Source: a virus. From it: DNA of 27,182 nucleotides. The translations under genes were made by a program, and so were the position numbers. The notes beneath the pieces were generated by a model. The model searched no databases and had not been told where the DNA came from. It worked only from the letters and a program-made list of their open reading frames with translations. Numbering within the stretch: position 1 is the stretch's first letter; the number at the start of each line of letters is the position of its first letter. This document shows positions 15,741 through 23,507 of the stretch, in pieces. Location: the IMG/VR virus record IMGVR_UViG_3300022934_000143, positions 1 to 27,182 of that record. One strand, given 5' to 3'.

Positions 15741-15877
15741 TGAACGATAAAAAGAAAAAGAAACCTACTGCTTCTTACGCTAAAGGCGGCGAAGTGTTTA
15801 AGCCTTGCCCTGGTTGTAAGACTAAACGCGCTTGTGCGATGGCCAAAAAGTGTATGAAGAAGGTTTACGGTAAGTAG
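15737..15877 (+). CDS. Tiny basic four-cysteine protein (46 aa)
   Basis: A 46-aa protein from ATG 15737, overlapping the previous stop (ATGA). AGGAGG at 15725-15730 is 6 bases upstream. A more upstream in-frame ATG at 15674 lies inside the previous gene and lacks a binding site. After a lysine run it carries CPGCKTKRACAMAKKC (residues 24-39), a CxxC-x5-C-x5-C pattern suggestive of a metal-binding knuckle. Over one third of residues are Lys or Arg. It is a soluble, probably nucleic-acid-binding protein lodged inside the lysis cluster. The function is unknown. Confidence 0.65.
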   Translation: MMNDKKKKKPTASYAKGGEVFKPCPGCKTKRACAMAKKCMKKVYGK

Positions 15878-15902
15878 TTGTGTGTTGCGGAGGGTCAGCT
15901 AG

Positions 15903-16343
15903 ATGTTAGCCGAACTCGCCGCCGCAAACGCCGCTTTTGCGGTTATTAAGCAAGCTATCAGCAATGGGCGCGAACTAAGTTCATATGCTGGTAAAATAGG
16001 TGAAATTACCAACGCTAAAGAAGACTTACAGCGGAAGGTAAATAAAAAGAAAGCCGCACACCAAGGTACAGACTTTGAAGAGTTCATGGCTTTGGAGCGG
16101 ATAAAGGAGCAAGAAGACGAGCTAAAACAATGGATGATATACGCCGGTAGGCCAGGTCTTTGGGGGGACTGGGTAAAGTTCCAAAAAGACGCTAGGATTG
16201 CTAGACGGGAGGCTGAAGCAGCGGCTAAACGCAAGCAAGCGCAAATGGCTGAGAACGTGTTGATAGGAGTTTTAATCCTAATCCTAATCTCCGCAGTTAT
16301 AGGCTTAATCTGGTGGATGCTCTGGCTGAAAGGAGTTGCATGA
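15903..16343 (+). CDS. Coiled-coil protein with C-terminal membrane anchor
   Basis: A 146-aa protein of a type I recall as very common in marine phages. An N-terminal helix (ELAAANAAFAVIKQAI), a charged coiled coil (about 33-77), the conserved-looking QWMIYAGRPGLWGDW (76-90), a second charged helix and a terminal membrane segment (118-141) give a tail-anchored topology. The function is unsettled. It could be a lysis accessory or a membrane-targeted virion protein. A spanin role is doubtful, because classic inner-membrane spanins have the anchor at the N-terminus. Confidence 0.75.
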   Translation: MLAELAAANAAFAVIKQAISNGRELSSYAGKIGEITNAKEDLQRKVNKKKAAHQGTDFEEFMALERIKEQEDELKQWMIYAGRPGLWGDWVKFQKDARIARREAEAAAKRKQAQMAENVLIGVLILILISAVIGLIWWMLWLKGVA

Positions 16344-16546
16344 TGGCTATAACAATGGAACGTCTTCTTGAATGGAAGATCATGCCGCGTCTTATGATGC
16401 TCGTAATGACAGGTATGTATATCCGCGTGATCGAATGGGGGATGTCTCTCCCTGATTTATCTACCCAACAGAGTGCAATGGTTAGTGTCGTTTCTGGCGC
16501 TATGACTGGCGCGTTTGCAGTTTGGCTAGGCAGCGAGAAGAAGTAA
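16343..16546 (+). CDS. Two-helix membrane protein, holin candidate (67 aa)
   Basis: A 67-aa protein. ATG 16343 is preferred over 16340 because AGGAG (16331-16335) is 7 bases away, and the start then forms a TGATG overlap with the previous stop. It has two likely membrane segments (about 12-32 with PRLMMLVMTGMY, and 45-62 with VSVVSGAMTGAFAVWLG) joined by a short polar turn, and a GSEKK tail. The size and hairpin topology match class II holins. Similar small proteins are common in marine phage lysis regions. Confidence 0.7.
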   Translation: MAITMERLLEWKIMPRLMMLVMTGMYIRVIEWGMSLPDLSTQQSAMVSVVSGAMTGAFAVWLGSEKK

Positions 16547-17007
16547 TGGATTTTGAAACCGTCACAAAAGGGGTTGGAGCTGTCACTGCTGTACTAGCAT
16601 TAGTGGGCGGCGGATATAGCCTGTATGACAAAATCGGTTTTGACGACCCTATACTTACTTGGGCACCGGAGCATTTTGCTATTACTTCGGGGCCAGCTAC
16701 CGGCTCGTTTAAGGTAGAGGTAGCCCGTGAGAAACATCGTGATGACTGCACGGTTACTGAGTTTATTCTAGATGTTCGTGACAGCGAATTATTTGTTCAC
16801 AGCGCAACGCCTTCCATAACTAAGTTTATGGGGCCAGCTACTGATAGAGTAGATACGTTTGCGTACTCCATAACTTTAGACAATCCTGACGAAGTAGCAG
16901 CTGGGGAAGCTACGCTTATAGCGTATATCCACTACGAATGCCCAGAAGGGCAAGTAGTAGTTAACTACCCTGACCACGAAAACCTCAGGTTTAACATAGA
17001 AGGGTAG
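16546..17007 (+). CDS. Membrane-anchored protein with exported beta domain
   Basis: A 153-aa protein starting at ATG 16546 in a TAATG overlap. The longer in-frame start at 16522 lies inside the upstream gene and lacks a binding site. One N-terminal membrane helix (about 8-27) is followed by a soluble beta-rich domain with two cysteines (68 and 132), which could form a disulfide outside the cytoplasm. Motif-like segments are ILTWAPEHF, AREKHRDDC and VNYPDHENL. The same architecture is recalled from marine phages. A role in lysis or surface exclusion is possible, but nothing in the sequence is decisive. Confidence 0.7.
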   Translation: MDFETVTKGVGAVTAVLALVGGGYSLYDKIGFDDPILTWAPEHFAITSGPATGSFKVEVAREKHRDDCTVTEFILDVRDSELFVHSATPSITKFMGPATDRVDTFAYSITLDNPDEVAAGEATLIAYIHYECPEGQVVVNYPDHENLRFNIEG

Positions 17008-17010
17008 CGT

Positions 17011-17406
17011 ATGTTACAAGCACTGATTGGCCCAGTCACAGGACTGCTAGACAAGTTTATAGAAGACAAAGACCAGAGGGCTAAGCTCGCTCACGAGATA
17101 GCCACTATGGCCGAAAAACAAATGCACGAGCAGGCTATGGGCCAACTCGAGATCAATAAGATGGAAGCGTCGCACCGTTCCATTTTTGTGGCGGGTTGGC
17201 GACCCTTTCTTGGCTGGGGACTTAGCTTTGCGATGATATGGCACTTTGTTCTTGTGCCTATGGTGACGTTTGGGTTTGCTTATGCAGGTATGGAATCGCC
17301 GGATTTACCGGCGTTCGACATGGATAGTCTTATGACTGTTCTATTGGGTATGCTCGGATTAGGCGGCTTACGCACGTTCGAGAAAGCAAAAGGATTGACC
17401 AAATGA
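17011..17406 (+). CDS. Holin of the 3TM (GTA-type) family
   Basis: A 131-aa protein with a charged amphipathic N-terminal helix region (KDQRAKLAHEIATMAEKQ), then QLEINKMEA and the family-typical GWRPF block (62-66) leading into membrane segments at about 66-92 and 107-121. It matches the holin_3TM family of alphaproteobacterial phages and gene transfer agents. It would form the membrane lesion that releases the muramidase. It overlaps the lysozyme gene by 4 bases (ATGA), so the two are made together. Confidence 0.85.
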   Translation: MLQALIGPVTGLLDKFIEDKDQRAKLAHEIATMAEKQMHEQAMGQLEINKMEASHRSIFVAGWRPFLGWGLSFAMIWHFVLVPMVTFGFAYAGMESPDLPAFDMDSLMTVLLGMLGLGGLRTFEKAKGLTK

Positions 17407-17915
17407 AAGGCAACTTTCAGCACTGTCTAGACATTATACTTCACCACGAAGGTGGTTGGGTGAACCACCCCCGCGATCCTGGGGGCGAAACTAACCTCGG
17501 TGTAACCAAACGTGTATGGGAAGCATGGGGCGGCACTAAACCTATGACAGAACTTACAAAGGAAGATGTTGCTCCGCTGTATGAAAAGAACTACTGGCAC
17601 AAAGTAAAAGCAGACCATCTACCTGCGGGGTTTGACCTTGCAGTATTTGACTGGGCTGTAAACTCTGGGCCTGGGCGTGCGGCTAAAAAGTTACAGGCTA
17701 TGATCGACACTGAAGTGGACGGGGGCATCGGCCCTAATACTTTACGCAGCCTTGATGAGTACATCCAGCATCACGGAATAGAGAAGTCTATTGAAAATTA
17801 CAAGAATATCAGGCAGAGTTTCTATGAGTCTTTATCTACGTTTGATAGCTTCGGCAGAGGTTGGACACGCAGGAATGAAGAGACATATGCGGCTGCTTTG
17901 AAGATGGTGGACTAA
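17403..17915 (+). CDS. Endolysin, GH108-type muramidase
   Basis: A 170-aa peptidoglycan hydrolase of the glycoside hydrolase 108 (secretion-activator) family. The signature EGGWV carries the catalytic Glu (E16 in HHEGGWVNHPRDPGG), and GETNLGVTKR follows. The family's second conserved part appears as YWHKVKADHLP and LAVFDWAVNSGPGRAAK. The C-terminal half, VDGGIGPNTLRSL onward, is a peptidoglycan-binding-like helical domain. It has no signal peptide, so it depends on the holin encoded just upstream. Full length for the family. Confidence 0.93.
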   Translation: MKGNFQHCLDIILHHEGGWVNHPRDPGGETNLGVTKRVWEAWGGTKPMTELTKEDVAPLYEKNYWHKVKADHLPAGFDLAVFDWAVNSGPGRAAKKLQAMIDTEVDGGIGPNTLRSLDEYIQHHGIEKSIENYKNIRQSFYESLSTFDSFGRGWTRRNEETYAAALKMVD

Positions 17916-20287
17916 TGGCATCAGTAAAGCTTACAAAGTTTCTAGGTGAAGCACCTAAGATTTCATCGGAGCTACTGCCTGACGGCGTGGCCCAAGAAGC
18001 TTTTAATGTGAAGCTTTATTCTGGTGACTTGCTACCATACCGAACTCCTGTAGTCGTAGACAATACTGAGCGCACCGTTGAGTCTAAAACACTCCATGCG
18101 CTGCGTGACCCTGTCACTGATGACTTAGTGTGGCTATCATGGACTACTGATGTAGACATTGCCATTGCGTCTGATAGCGCTGATAATGCGCAGCGTTTTT
18201 ACTACACAGGTGACGGCAAGCCTAAAGTATCTGACTATGCCCTAGCTACTAACGGTGTAGAACCCTACCCTGTGGCCAATGGCTATTACGATCTAGGTCT
18301 GCCGCTCCCAGATACGACACCGTCTGTGTCGGCTGCGTCTTTCACAGTTGTGAACTCTACGCACTACGAGCGCGACTCAGGTAACACAGCTACTTTCTAC
18401 GGAAGCACTGCCCACAACCTTAGCACAGGTAACATCGTTACTATCCGTGACTTCGGCACTTCTGATGAAGCTAAAGCGTTTAACGCTAAGAACGTGGAAG
18501 TTACTGTACTTAACAGCACAGACTTTCAGTACTTCAGCTCTGGCGACCAAGTCAGCAAAACATCGAATACTTCTGGCCGCTCTGATCTAGCGGGCAACAC
18601 ACAAATCAGAACTTATATCTACACATGGGTCACTCCGTGGGATGAAGAATCTATCCCATCCAACGTGTCAAATGAGTTGTATATTAAGGAAGGTCAGGAG
18701 GTTACTGTCTCATCTCTCCCGCAGTCCGCACCAAGCGGGGACAACTTCGTCCGTGGTATTAGGTTGTATCGAAGCGTAGCTTCCGCAGCCGCCACGGACT
18801 ATTTTTTGCTAGCGACATTGTGGTTTCCTACAGCCCTAGCTAGTGTTGAACGAGACAGCAATGTATCTACAGTAACCCTGTTGTATCCACATAACTTTAT
18901 TGTGGGCGATAGGTTTAAGATTAGCGGTTGCACAGTATCTAGCTTCAATGTTACTGATGGCGAAGTTACTGAGGTTGTAAACGACTACACATTTAAGTAC
19001 GCACAAACAGCGTCTAATGTAGGAAATACAGCGGTAGCTGCAGGTACTATGTACCACGACGTTTCAGAGAGCTTGGACGATCCTGCGCGGTACTGGGGCG
19101 ATGCTAGCTACAACTTTACAGATGATTTCTTAGTATCTGGCCTAGAAACTATTATCCCGTCTGAAGAATATGATCCGCCGCCTGCAGATATGCAGGGGCT
19201 TATCACTGCGCACAACAACATTCTCGTTGGATTCTTTGGCAACCAGCTATGTTTCTCATTTCCTGATACCCCACATGCGTGGCCTGAGAAATACCGACTC
19301 ACGTTCGACGCAGAGATCGTGGCTATTCAGGCTGTGTCTGGCTACATCATCGTGCTTACGGAAGAGTACCCATATCAAGTATCCGGTAACGATCCAGCGA
19401 CAATGGTGTCAGCGCGTATTGATACGTTGTACCCTTGTTACTCTAAACGGTCTGTTGTGAACATGGGTTACGGCGTTGTGTGGTCTACACATGGCGGGCT
19501 TGCAGCATGGAGTCCTACTACAGGTATTGACCTAATTACTAAGTATGTCCACGACTGGGATACTTGGAACGAAGACTTAGACCCCAACACTATTGTTGGG
19601 CATTTCTACGATGGTAAATATTTCGGGTCGCACAGTGAGAAATCTTTTATCTTTGAGCGTGACGATAAAGTCGGTGGGTTTTTTGTACAGATTCAATACA
19701 GATTTAGCGCGGCGTATTCTGATCCTAAGACTGGGACTATGTACTACACTGAAGGTAGCGACGGAGACATTTACGAGTGGGATAACGAGAACGAAGTCCT
19801 ATCCCCTATGGAATGGAAGTCTAAAACCATTGTCACTAAAGACTACCTTAATCTGGGGGCCGCTAGAGTAGTCGCAGACTACGAAACAAGTTCTCAGGAG
19901 ACGCTAAACATTATCGCTTATAACAACGGCGTGCCTGTGTTTAACACCTCAATATGGGCCAGAAGCCAGCAGCTTGGTACTCTAAACGGGCCAACAAACT
20001 TTATATCTGGCGGTATCACATACATCAACAATGGTACGATTAACGGCTTCACACTTAACGCTGACCCGCAGACCAGATACCAGAAAGCTAACACAGGTAT
20101 CCAACCTGTAACGTTTAAGCTTTGGGTAGATAAACAGCTAATCTTCCAAGGTTCTATATCCAGTGATGATATATTTAGATTGCCTACTGGCTATAGATCG
20201 GATACCTTTGAGGTAGGGGTGTCAGGTTCCTCTCGTGTACGAGCTATACACTTTGGCGAGACACCTTACGGATTAAGGACATCGTAA
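17915..20287 (+). CDS. Tail nozzle or tail tubular B-like protein
   Basis: A 790-aa virion protein. The N-terminus (TKFLGEAPKISSELLPDGVA, residues 7-26, then QEAFNVKLYSGDLLPYRTP) resembles large tail proteins annotated in marine podoviruses. The sequence is nearly all beta with repeated propeller-like strands (VWLSWTTDVDIA, YYTGDGKPKVSDY, FGNQLCFSF, YIIVLTEEYPYQV, WSTHGGLAAWSP). A central section, about 225-310, looks like a fibronectin-type insert (TWVTPWDEESIPS, GIRLYRS). By size and fold pattern it is probably the nozzle below the adaptors, the counterpart of T7 gp12. The function is inferred, not proven. Confidence 0.7.
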   Translation: MASVKLTKFLGEAPKISSELLPDGVAQEAFNVKLYSGDLLPYRTPVVVDNTERTVESKTLHALRDPVTDDLVWLSWTTDVDIAIASDSADNAQRFYYTGDGKPKVSDYALATNGVEPYPVANGYYDLGLPLPDTTPSVSAASFTVVNSTHYERDSGNTATFYGSTAHNLSTGNIVTIRDFGTSDEAKAFNAKNVEVTVLNSTDFQYFSSGDQVSKTSNTSGRSDLAGNTQIRTYIYTWVTPWDEESIPSNVSNELYIKEGQEVTVSSLPQSAPSGDNFVRGIRLYRSVASAAATDYFLLATLWFPTALASVERDSNVSTVTLLYPHNFIVGDRFKISGCTVSSFNVTDGEVTEVVNDYTFKYAQTASNVGNTAVAAGTMYHDVSESLDDPARYWGDASYNFTDDFLVSGLETIIPSEEYDPPPADMQGLITAHNNILVGFFGNQLCFSFPDTPHAWPEKYRLTFDAEIVAIQAVSGYIIVLTEEYPYQVSGNDPATMVSARIDTLYPCYSKRSVVNMGYGVVWSTHGGLAAWSPTTGIDLITKYVHDWDTWNEDLDPNTIVGHFYDGKYFGSHSEKSFIFERDDKVGGFFVQIQYRFSAAYSDPKTGTMYYTEGSDGDIYEWDNENEVLSPMEWKSKTIVTKDYLNLGAARVVADYETSSQETLNIIAYNNGVPVFNTSIWARSQQLGTLNGPTNFISGGITYINNGTINGFTLNADPQTRYQKANTGIQPVTFKLWVDKQLIFQGSISSDDIFRLPTGYRSDTFEVGVSGSSRVRAIHFGETPYGLRTS

Positions 20288-20604
20288 TGGCAAGGTTTAC
20301 AGCTATACCAGCAGTTCCCCAAGGGGGTATTACAGATTGGCAAAGTGTGCTTATCAGCTCTGTAAAAGAGAATGTAGAGTTACTTACCGGTTTGCGTGGT
20401 GAAGCTGATCTTGCAAGTAGAGCTGTCGTAAAAGGGCAGATAACTTTACTTGAGATGCCCGACCAAAACATGAGGCAGGTGTCATCTAAAGGCACAGGCT
20501 TTACAATTAGTGGCCAAGAGGTTGCTGGACTTGACGACGTTGGTTTGTTAATAACTGATGTACAGACACTAGCAAACGATTGGCGTATACTAGAAACGTG
20601 CTAA
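20287..20604 (+). CDS. Small tail-associated protein (105 aa)
   Basis: A 105-aa protein starting in the stop of the nozzle gene (TAATG) behind AAGGA. It has a conserved-looking N-terminus (FTAIPAVPQGGITDWQ), then LISSVKENVELLTGLRGEAD and a C-terminal helix (LLITDVQTLANDWRILE) that could form a trimeric coiled coil. A similar small protein follows the nozzle-type gene in other marine podoviruses, from memory. It is probably a tail component or needle-like plug. Confidence 0.7.
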   Translation: MARFTAIPAVPQGGITDWQSVLISSVKENVELLTGLRGEADLASRAVVKGQITLLEMPDQNMRQVSSKGTGFTISGQEVAGLDDVGLLITDVQTLANDWRILETC

Positions 20605-20639
20605 ACGCACTTATTAGACAGCTTAAAGGATGATGTGAC

Positions 20640-21542
20640 ATGGCTATGAACCCCACTACACAACCTCCGGCGATGGCACCCTCTCCCGCTGTCGCTACAG
20701 GAGGTGCGACCCCAGCAGCAGTACCATCTACTGTTTCCCTAGATTTACCCCCAAGTATTCAACAGTTAATTAGTACTCCAGCAGCAGGCGTTAATGAACG
20801 CGCTGTAGGTAATATCCCAACAGGCACTGCAGCGACAAACCCTCAGTACCCTGTTTTAGATTTTCGTATGCAGCCTAGCTACGCAATGGGCGGTCAGGTT
20901 CCAGAACTTGACGATTTCCGTAACCGTCAATCTAGCTATCAGATGGGCGGGCAAGTACCTGCTGGTTTGCAAACAGGCCAGCCTACTGGCCCGATGAATC
21001 CACAGATGGCAGATATGCAGATCAACGACATGCTTGCCAAGAACCCCGAAGTTGTTGCGCGTGTTCGTGCGGCGATTGAAGCGGGGATGCAGTCAGGCGA
21101 GATTTCTCAGCAAGAAATCAACATGGCTGTACAGCTAGCTCAAGTGGCTATGCAAAACCCGCAGATGTATCCACAGCTTCGCCAGTTTGCTATTGATCGT
21201 GGCCTAGTAGGGCCAAATGACCTACCGATGGAATACGATCAAGGTCTAGTTACTGCACTTGTTGTTGCCGCTAAGGCTCTAGCCGCTGACGTACAGTTAG
21301 GTGACGGTGCGGCACAAATGCAGCAGCCAATGCAGCAGCCTCCAGAAATGGCCACAGGTGGGCTACTTCAAGGTGCGTCTCACGCAAACGGCGGCATCCC
21401 CATCAAGATGAAAGGTGGCGGCATGATCGAGGCCGAAGGCGGCGAGTATATTATCCCTAAGCATATCGTGGCTCAGAAAGGTACTGAGTTCTTCGACAAG
21501 TTGATTGGGCGAAAATCAAGTAAGGACACAGACGTAACATGA
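20640..21542 (+). CDS. Internal virion or tail accessory protein with C-terminal GGEYIIP module
   Basis: A 300-aa protein. Residues 1-110 are Pro/Gln/Thr-rich, with MGGQVP occurring twice. Residues about 125-215 are helical (MLAKNPEVVARVRAAIEAG). The end holds HANGGIPIKMKGGGMIEAEG, then GEYIIPKHIVAQKG and FFDKLIG. That terminal motif recurs at the C-termini of phage tape-measure and ejection-type proteins, where it is thought to be a small beta module. Position before the ejection genes suggests a virion role. AAAGGA is 9 bases upstream. Confidence 0.65.
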   Translation: MAMNPTTQPPAMAPSPAVATGGATPAAVPSTVSLDLPPSIQQLISTPAAGVNERAVGNIPTGTAATNPQYPVLDFRMQPSYAMGGQVPELDDFRNRQSSYQMGGQVPAGLQTGQPTGPMNPQMADMQINDMLAKNPEVVARVRAAIEAGMQSGEISQQEINMAVQLAQVAMQNPQMYPQLRQFAIDRGLVGPNDLPMEYDQGLVTALVVAAKALAADVQLGDGAAQMQQPMQQPPEMATGGLLQGASHANGGIPIKMKGGGMIEAEGGEYIIPKHIVAQKGTEFFDKLIGRKSSKDTDVT

Positions 21543-22027
21543 GCTTACAAGTCGTAGATAAACCAGAAACAGAAAGTCTCGCACCTAAAAAGTACGAGGC
21601 TATTCTGCTGTCTACGCAAGAGCTTTTAGATAAGTACTGGGCGCAGTCTGTCCCACACTTGGAGCGTTGCTTAGAAGGTATGCACGGAGAGTGCACCATA
21701 GATGACCTATATACGTCAGCGCTGAAAGGCGAAATGTTTGTAATTGTCGTTAAGAACGATGAGACAGAACTGCCTGATGTTAAGTTAGTCCTTATACTAC
21801 AGTTGGTTTACTACCCACAGTACACCGCTCTAAATGTAGTAGCCCTCGGGGGTAAAGACTTGCGCCACTCTATTAAAAAACACTGGGGTGACGTACAAGG
21901 GTGGGCGCGTATTTGTGGCGTTACACAGATTGAGTGTTCAGTGGCACCAGCAATGGAACGTGTTCTGTCAGCAGCTGGGTTTGAACGTAAATATGTCCAG
22001 CTCAAGCAGAACCTAACGGAGGTCTAA
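21539..22027 (+). CDS. GNAT-like internal virion protein candidate
   Basis: A 162-aa protein overlapping the previous gene by 4 bases. It shows an acyltransferase-like pattern: an N-terminal helix (STQELLDKYWAQSVPHLERC), a mixed strand region (GEMFVIVVKN, LVLILQLVYYP, TALNVVALGG), a helix with GWARICGVTQIECSV and a C-terminal LSAAGFERKYVQLK, a common GNAT ending. Small GNAT-like proteins sit at the start of ejection-protein blocks in several podoviruses. A clear acetyl-CoA-binding motif is not visible, so enzyme activity is uncertain. Confidence 0.65.
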   Translation: MSLQVVDKPETESLAPKKYEAILLSTQELLDKYWAQSVPHLERCLEGMHGECTIDDLYTSALKGEMFVIVVKNDETELPDVKLVLILQLVYYPQYTALNVVALGGKDLRHSIKKHWGDVQGWARICGVTQIECSVAPAMERVLSAAGFERKYVQLKQNLTEV

Positions 22028-22028
22028 A

Positions 22029-23495
22029 ATGACAGCTATCAGAATAAATCCGATGGTAGTATCTGTTAGTCCTAGTACTAGCGCTACTATTCCTCGTATC
22101 CCAGAAACCCAACACGGCGGCGGCGTTAAAAAAGTTATCGCAGTTGTAGCCGCAGTTGTTATCCCAATCGCGGCACCGGCAATCGCTTCGTCAATCGCAG
22201 CCTCAGGCGTGTTAGGCGCAGCTGTATCCGCAGCGGCTTCTACTACAGTAGGCGCTGTAGCAGGCTCAGCCATTGTAGGTGCAGGACTTGGTGCTATCAC
22301 AGCCAAAGTTACAGGCGGCGATGTTAGAGCAGGCGCAATTACAGGTGCACTCGGTGGCGCAATCGGTGGTTACGGCGTAGCTCAAAGCACAGGCGCAGGA
22401 CTTGGCAACGTCAACCAGACAGGTATCCAAGCAACTGCGAACCGCACACTAGGCACTAACTTCGGCCAGCCTGACCCAGCGGTTACAGCTTCTACGACTT
22501 CACCGACTGCAGCAGAACCCGCGCTAGGCGCAGGCGATGCTGGGTCTACATTGTCTAGTGTATCTGGGGAGACGCTTACTACTACTCCAGAGGCAACTTT
22601 GCAAAATGCAGTGTACACCCCAGGGACTGACGCAGCTTCTACAGCATTGTCTAGCACGACTACGGCACCTGTTACTAGCGCTAGCGCCAGCGGAGTTCAG
22701 ACAGTGGCTCAAGTTACCGGTGATGCAGCAGTAGACGCAGCGACCAAAGCCTCACTAGGCGAACGGTTCGTGGCCGGTATGAAAACAGCAGGCTCTGCGG
22801 TGGTCAATAAACTTACTGACCCAGAAGCACTGGCTAACCTCACAATGCAAGCGGGCGCACAGTTGATTGGTGCAGCATTGGCACCAGACCCAGAGATGCC
22901 GCCAGAGCAGCGTGAACTTCTTGAGCTACGCAAAGCTGAGCTTACAGAACTTAAAAACCGTGACGAAGCAGCGTTTAACGCACAGATGGACGCGGCGAAA
23001 CAGTTCTTGCAGCAGGCACGGCAGTTCGACCCAACATACATGGCGTTCCAAGCGGCTAATAAATCCGCCATCGAACAGCAGCGTAAGTTGCGTGAACAGC
23101 AGCGTAAGTATGCACTTAGCAGAGGCCGTGGCATCAGTGAATCTGAACGCCGCCGCATGAGCTTAGACGCAGCGCGTAATGTAAGTTCGGAATATGACAA
23201 AGGCTTCCAGCAGGGTCTAACTGGCCAGAACAAGATTACTCAAGCTGGTCTGTCTGCGATACCGAACTCAGCGCAGTTTGCTACATATACTGATGCACTC
23301 AACAACCTAACTGATGATGCTCGCCAAGTAGAGACAACAATGTACGCGCAAGACCGAGGTAAGAATATTGCCGATCTGTTTGCAGGATTTAACATTGATA
23401 GAGGCGACATCGACAAGGTTAGAGAGCAGCAGCAAAGACGGCGTGCTGGAGTCACTCCTCCAGAGGACAATCAGTTCGGCACTATTGCAGTATAA
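22029..23495 (+). CDS. Internal virion protein with long hydrophobic Gly/Ala segment
   Basis: A 488-aa protein starting just after the previous stop behind GGAGG. Residues about 34-110 are a Gly/Ala/Val-rich stretch (VIAVVAAVVIPIAAPAIASS and following) able to insert into membrane. A Thr/Ser/Ala-rich disordered section follows (about 140-250). Residues about 290-385 are charged and helical with Gln-rich coiled-coil patterns (REQQRKYALSRGRGISESER). This fits a membrane-penetrating ejection protein comparable to T7 gp14, although it is more than twice as long. No signal peptide is seen, in line with storage inside the head. Confidence 0.7.
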   Translation: MTAIRINPMVVSVSPSTSATIPRIPETQHGGGVKKVIAVVAAVVIPIAAPAIASSIAASGVLGAAVSAAASTTVGAVAGSAIVGAGLGAITAKVTGGDVRAGAITGALGGAIGGYGVAQSTGAGLGNVNQTGIQATANRTLGTNFGQPDPAVTASTTSPTAAEPALGAGDAGSTLSSVSGETLTTTPEATLQNAVYTPGTDAASTALSSTTTAPVTSASASGVQTVAQVTGDAAVDAATKASLGERFVAGMKTAGSAVVNKLTDPEALANLTMQAGAQLIGAALAPDPEMPPEQRELLELRKAELTELKNRDEAAFNAQMDAAKQFLQQARQFDPTYMAFQAANKSAIEQQRKLREQQRKYALSRGRGISESERRRMSLDAARNVSSEYDKGFQQGLTGQNKITQAGLSAIPNSAQFATYTDALNNLTDDARQVETTMYAQDRGKNIADLFAGFNIDRGDIDKVREQQQRRRAGVTPPEDNQFGTIAV

Positions 23496-23507
23496 GGGGG
23501 CTGACAG

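Noticed and set aside
16522-17007. Longer start for the exported beta-domain protein
   Set aside because: It would overlap the upstream membrane gene by 25 bases and adds charged residues before the membrane helix. ATG 16546 makes the TAATG junction used throughout the operon.
17011-20287. A search for tape-measure, tail-tube, sheath or frameshifted tail-chaperone genes
   Set aside because: None is present here or elsewhere in the window. The large gene at 17915 is beta-propeller-like, not helical like a tape measure, which supports a short-tailed phage.
20605-20639. Short inverted repeat near the stop of the 105-aa gene
   Set aside because: Only about 4 base pairs and no T-run, so too weak to call a terminator.
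22709-23233. A 174-codon minus-strand frame inside the ejection gene
   Set aside because: It is antisense to a well-supported gene, is Cys/Ser/Arg-rich as reverse-complement shadows are, and has no neighbours on that strand.
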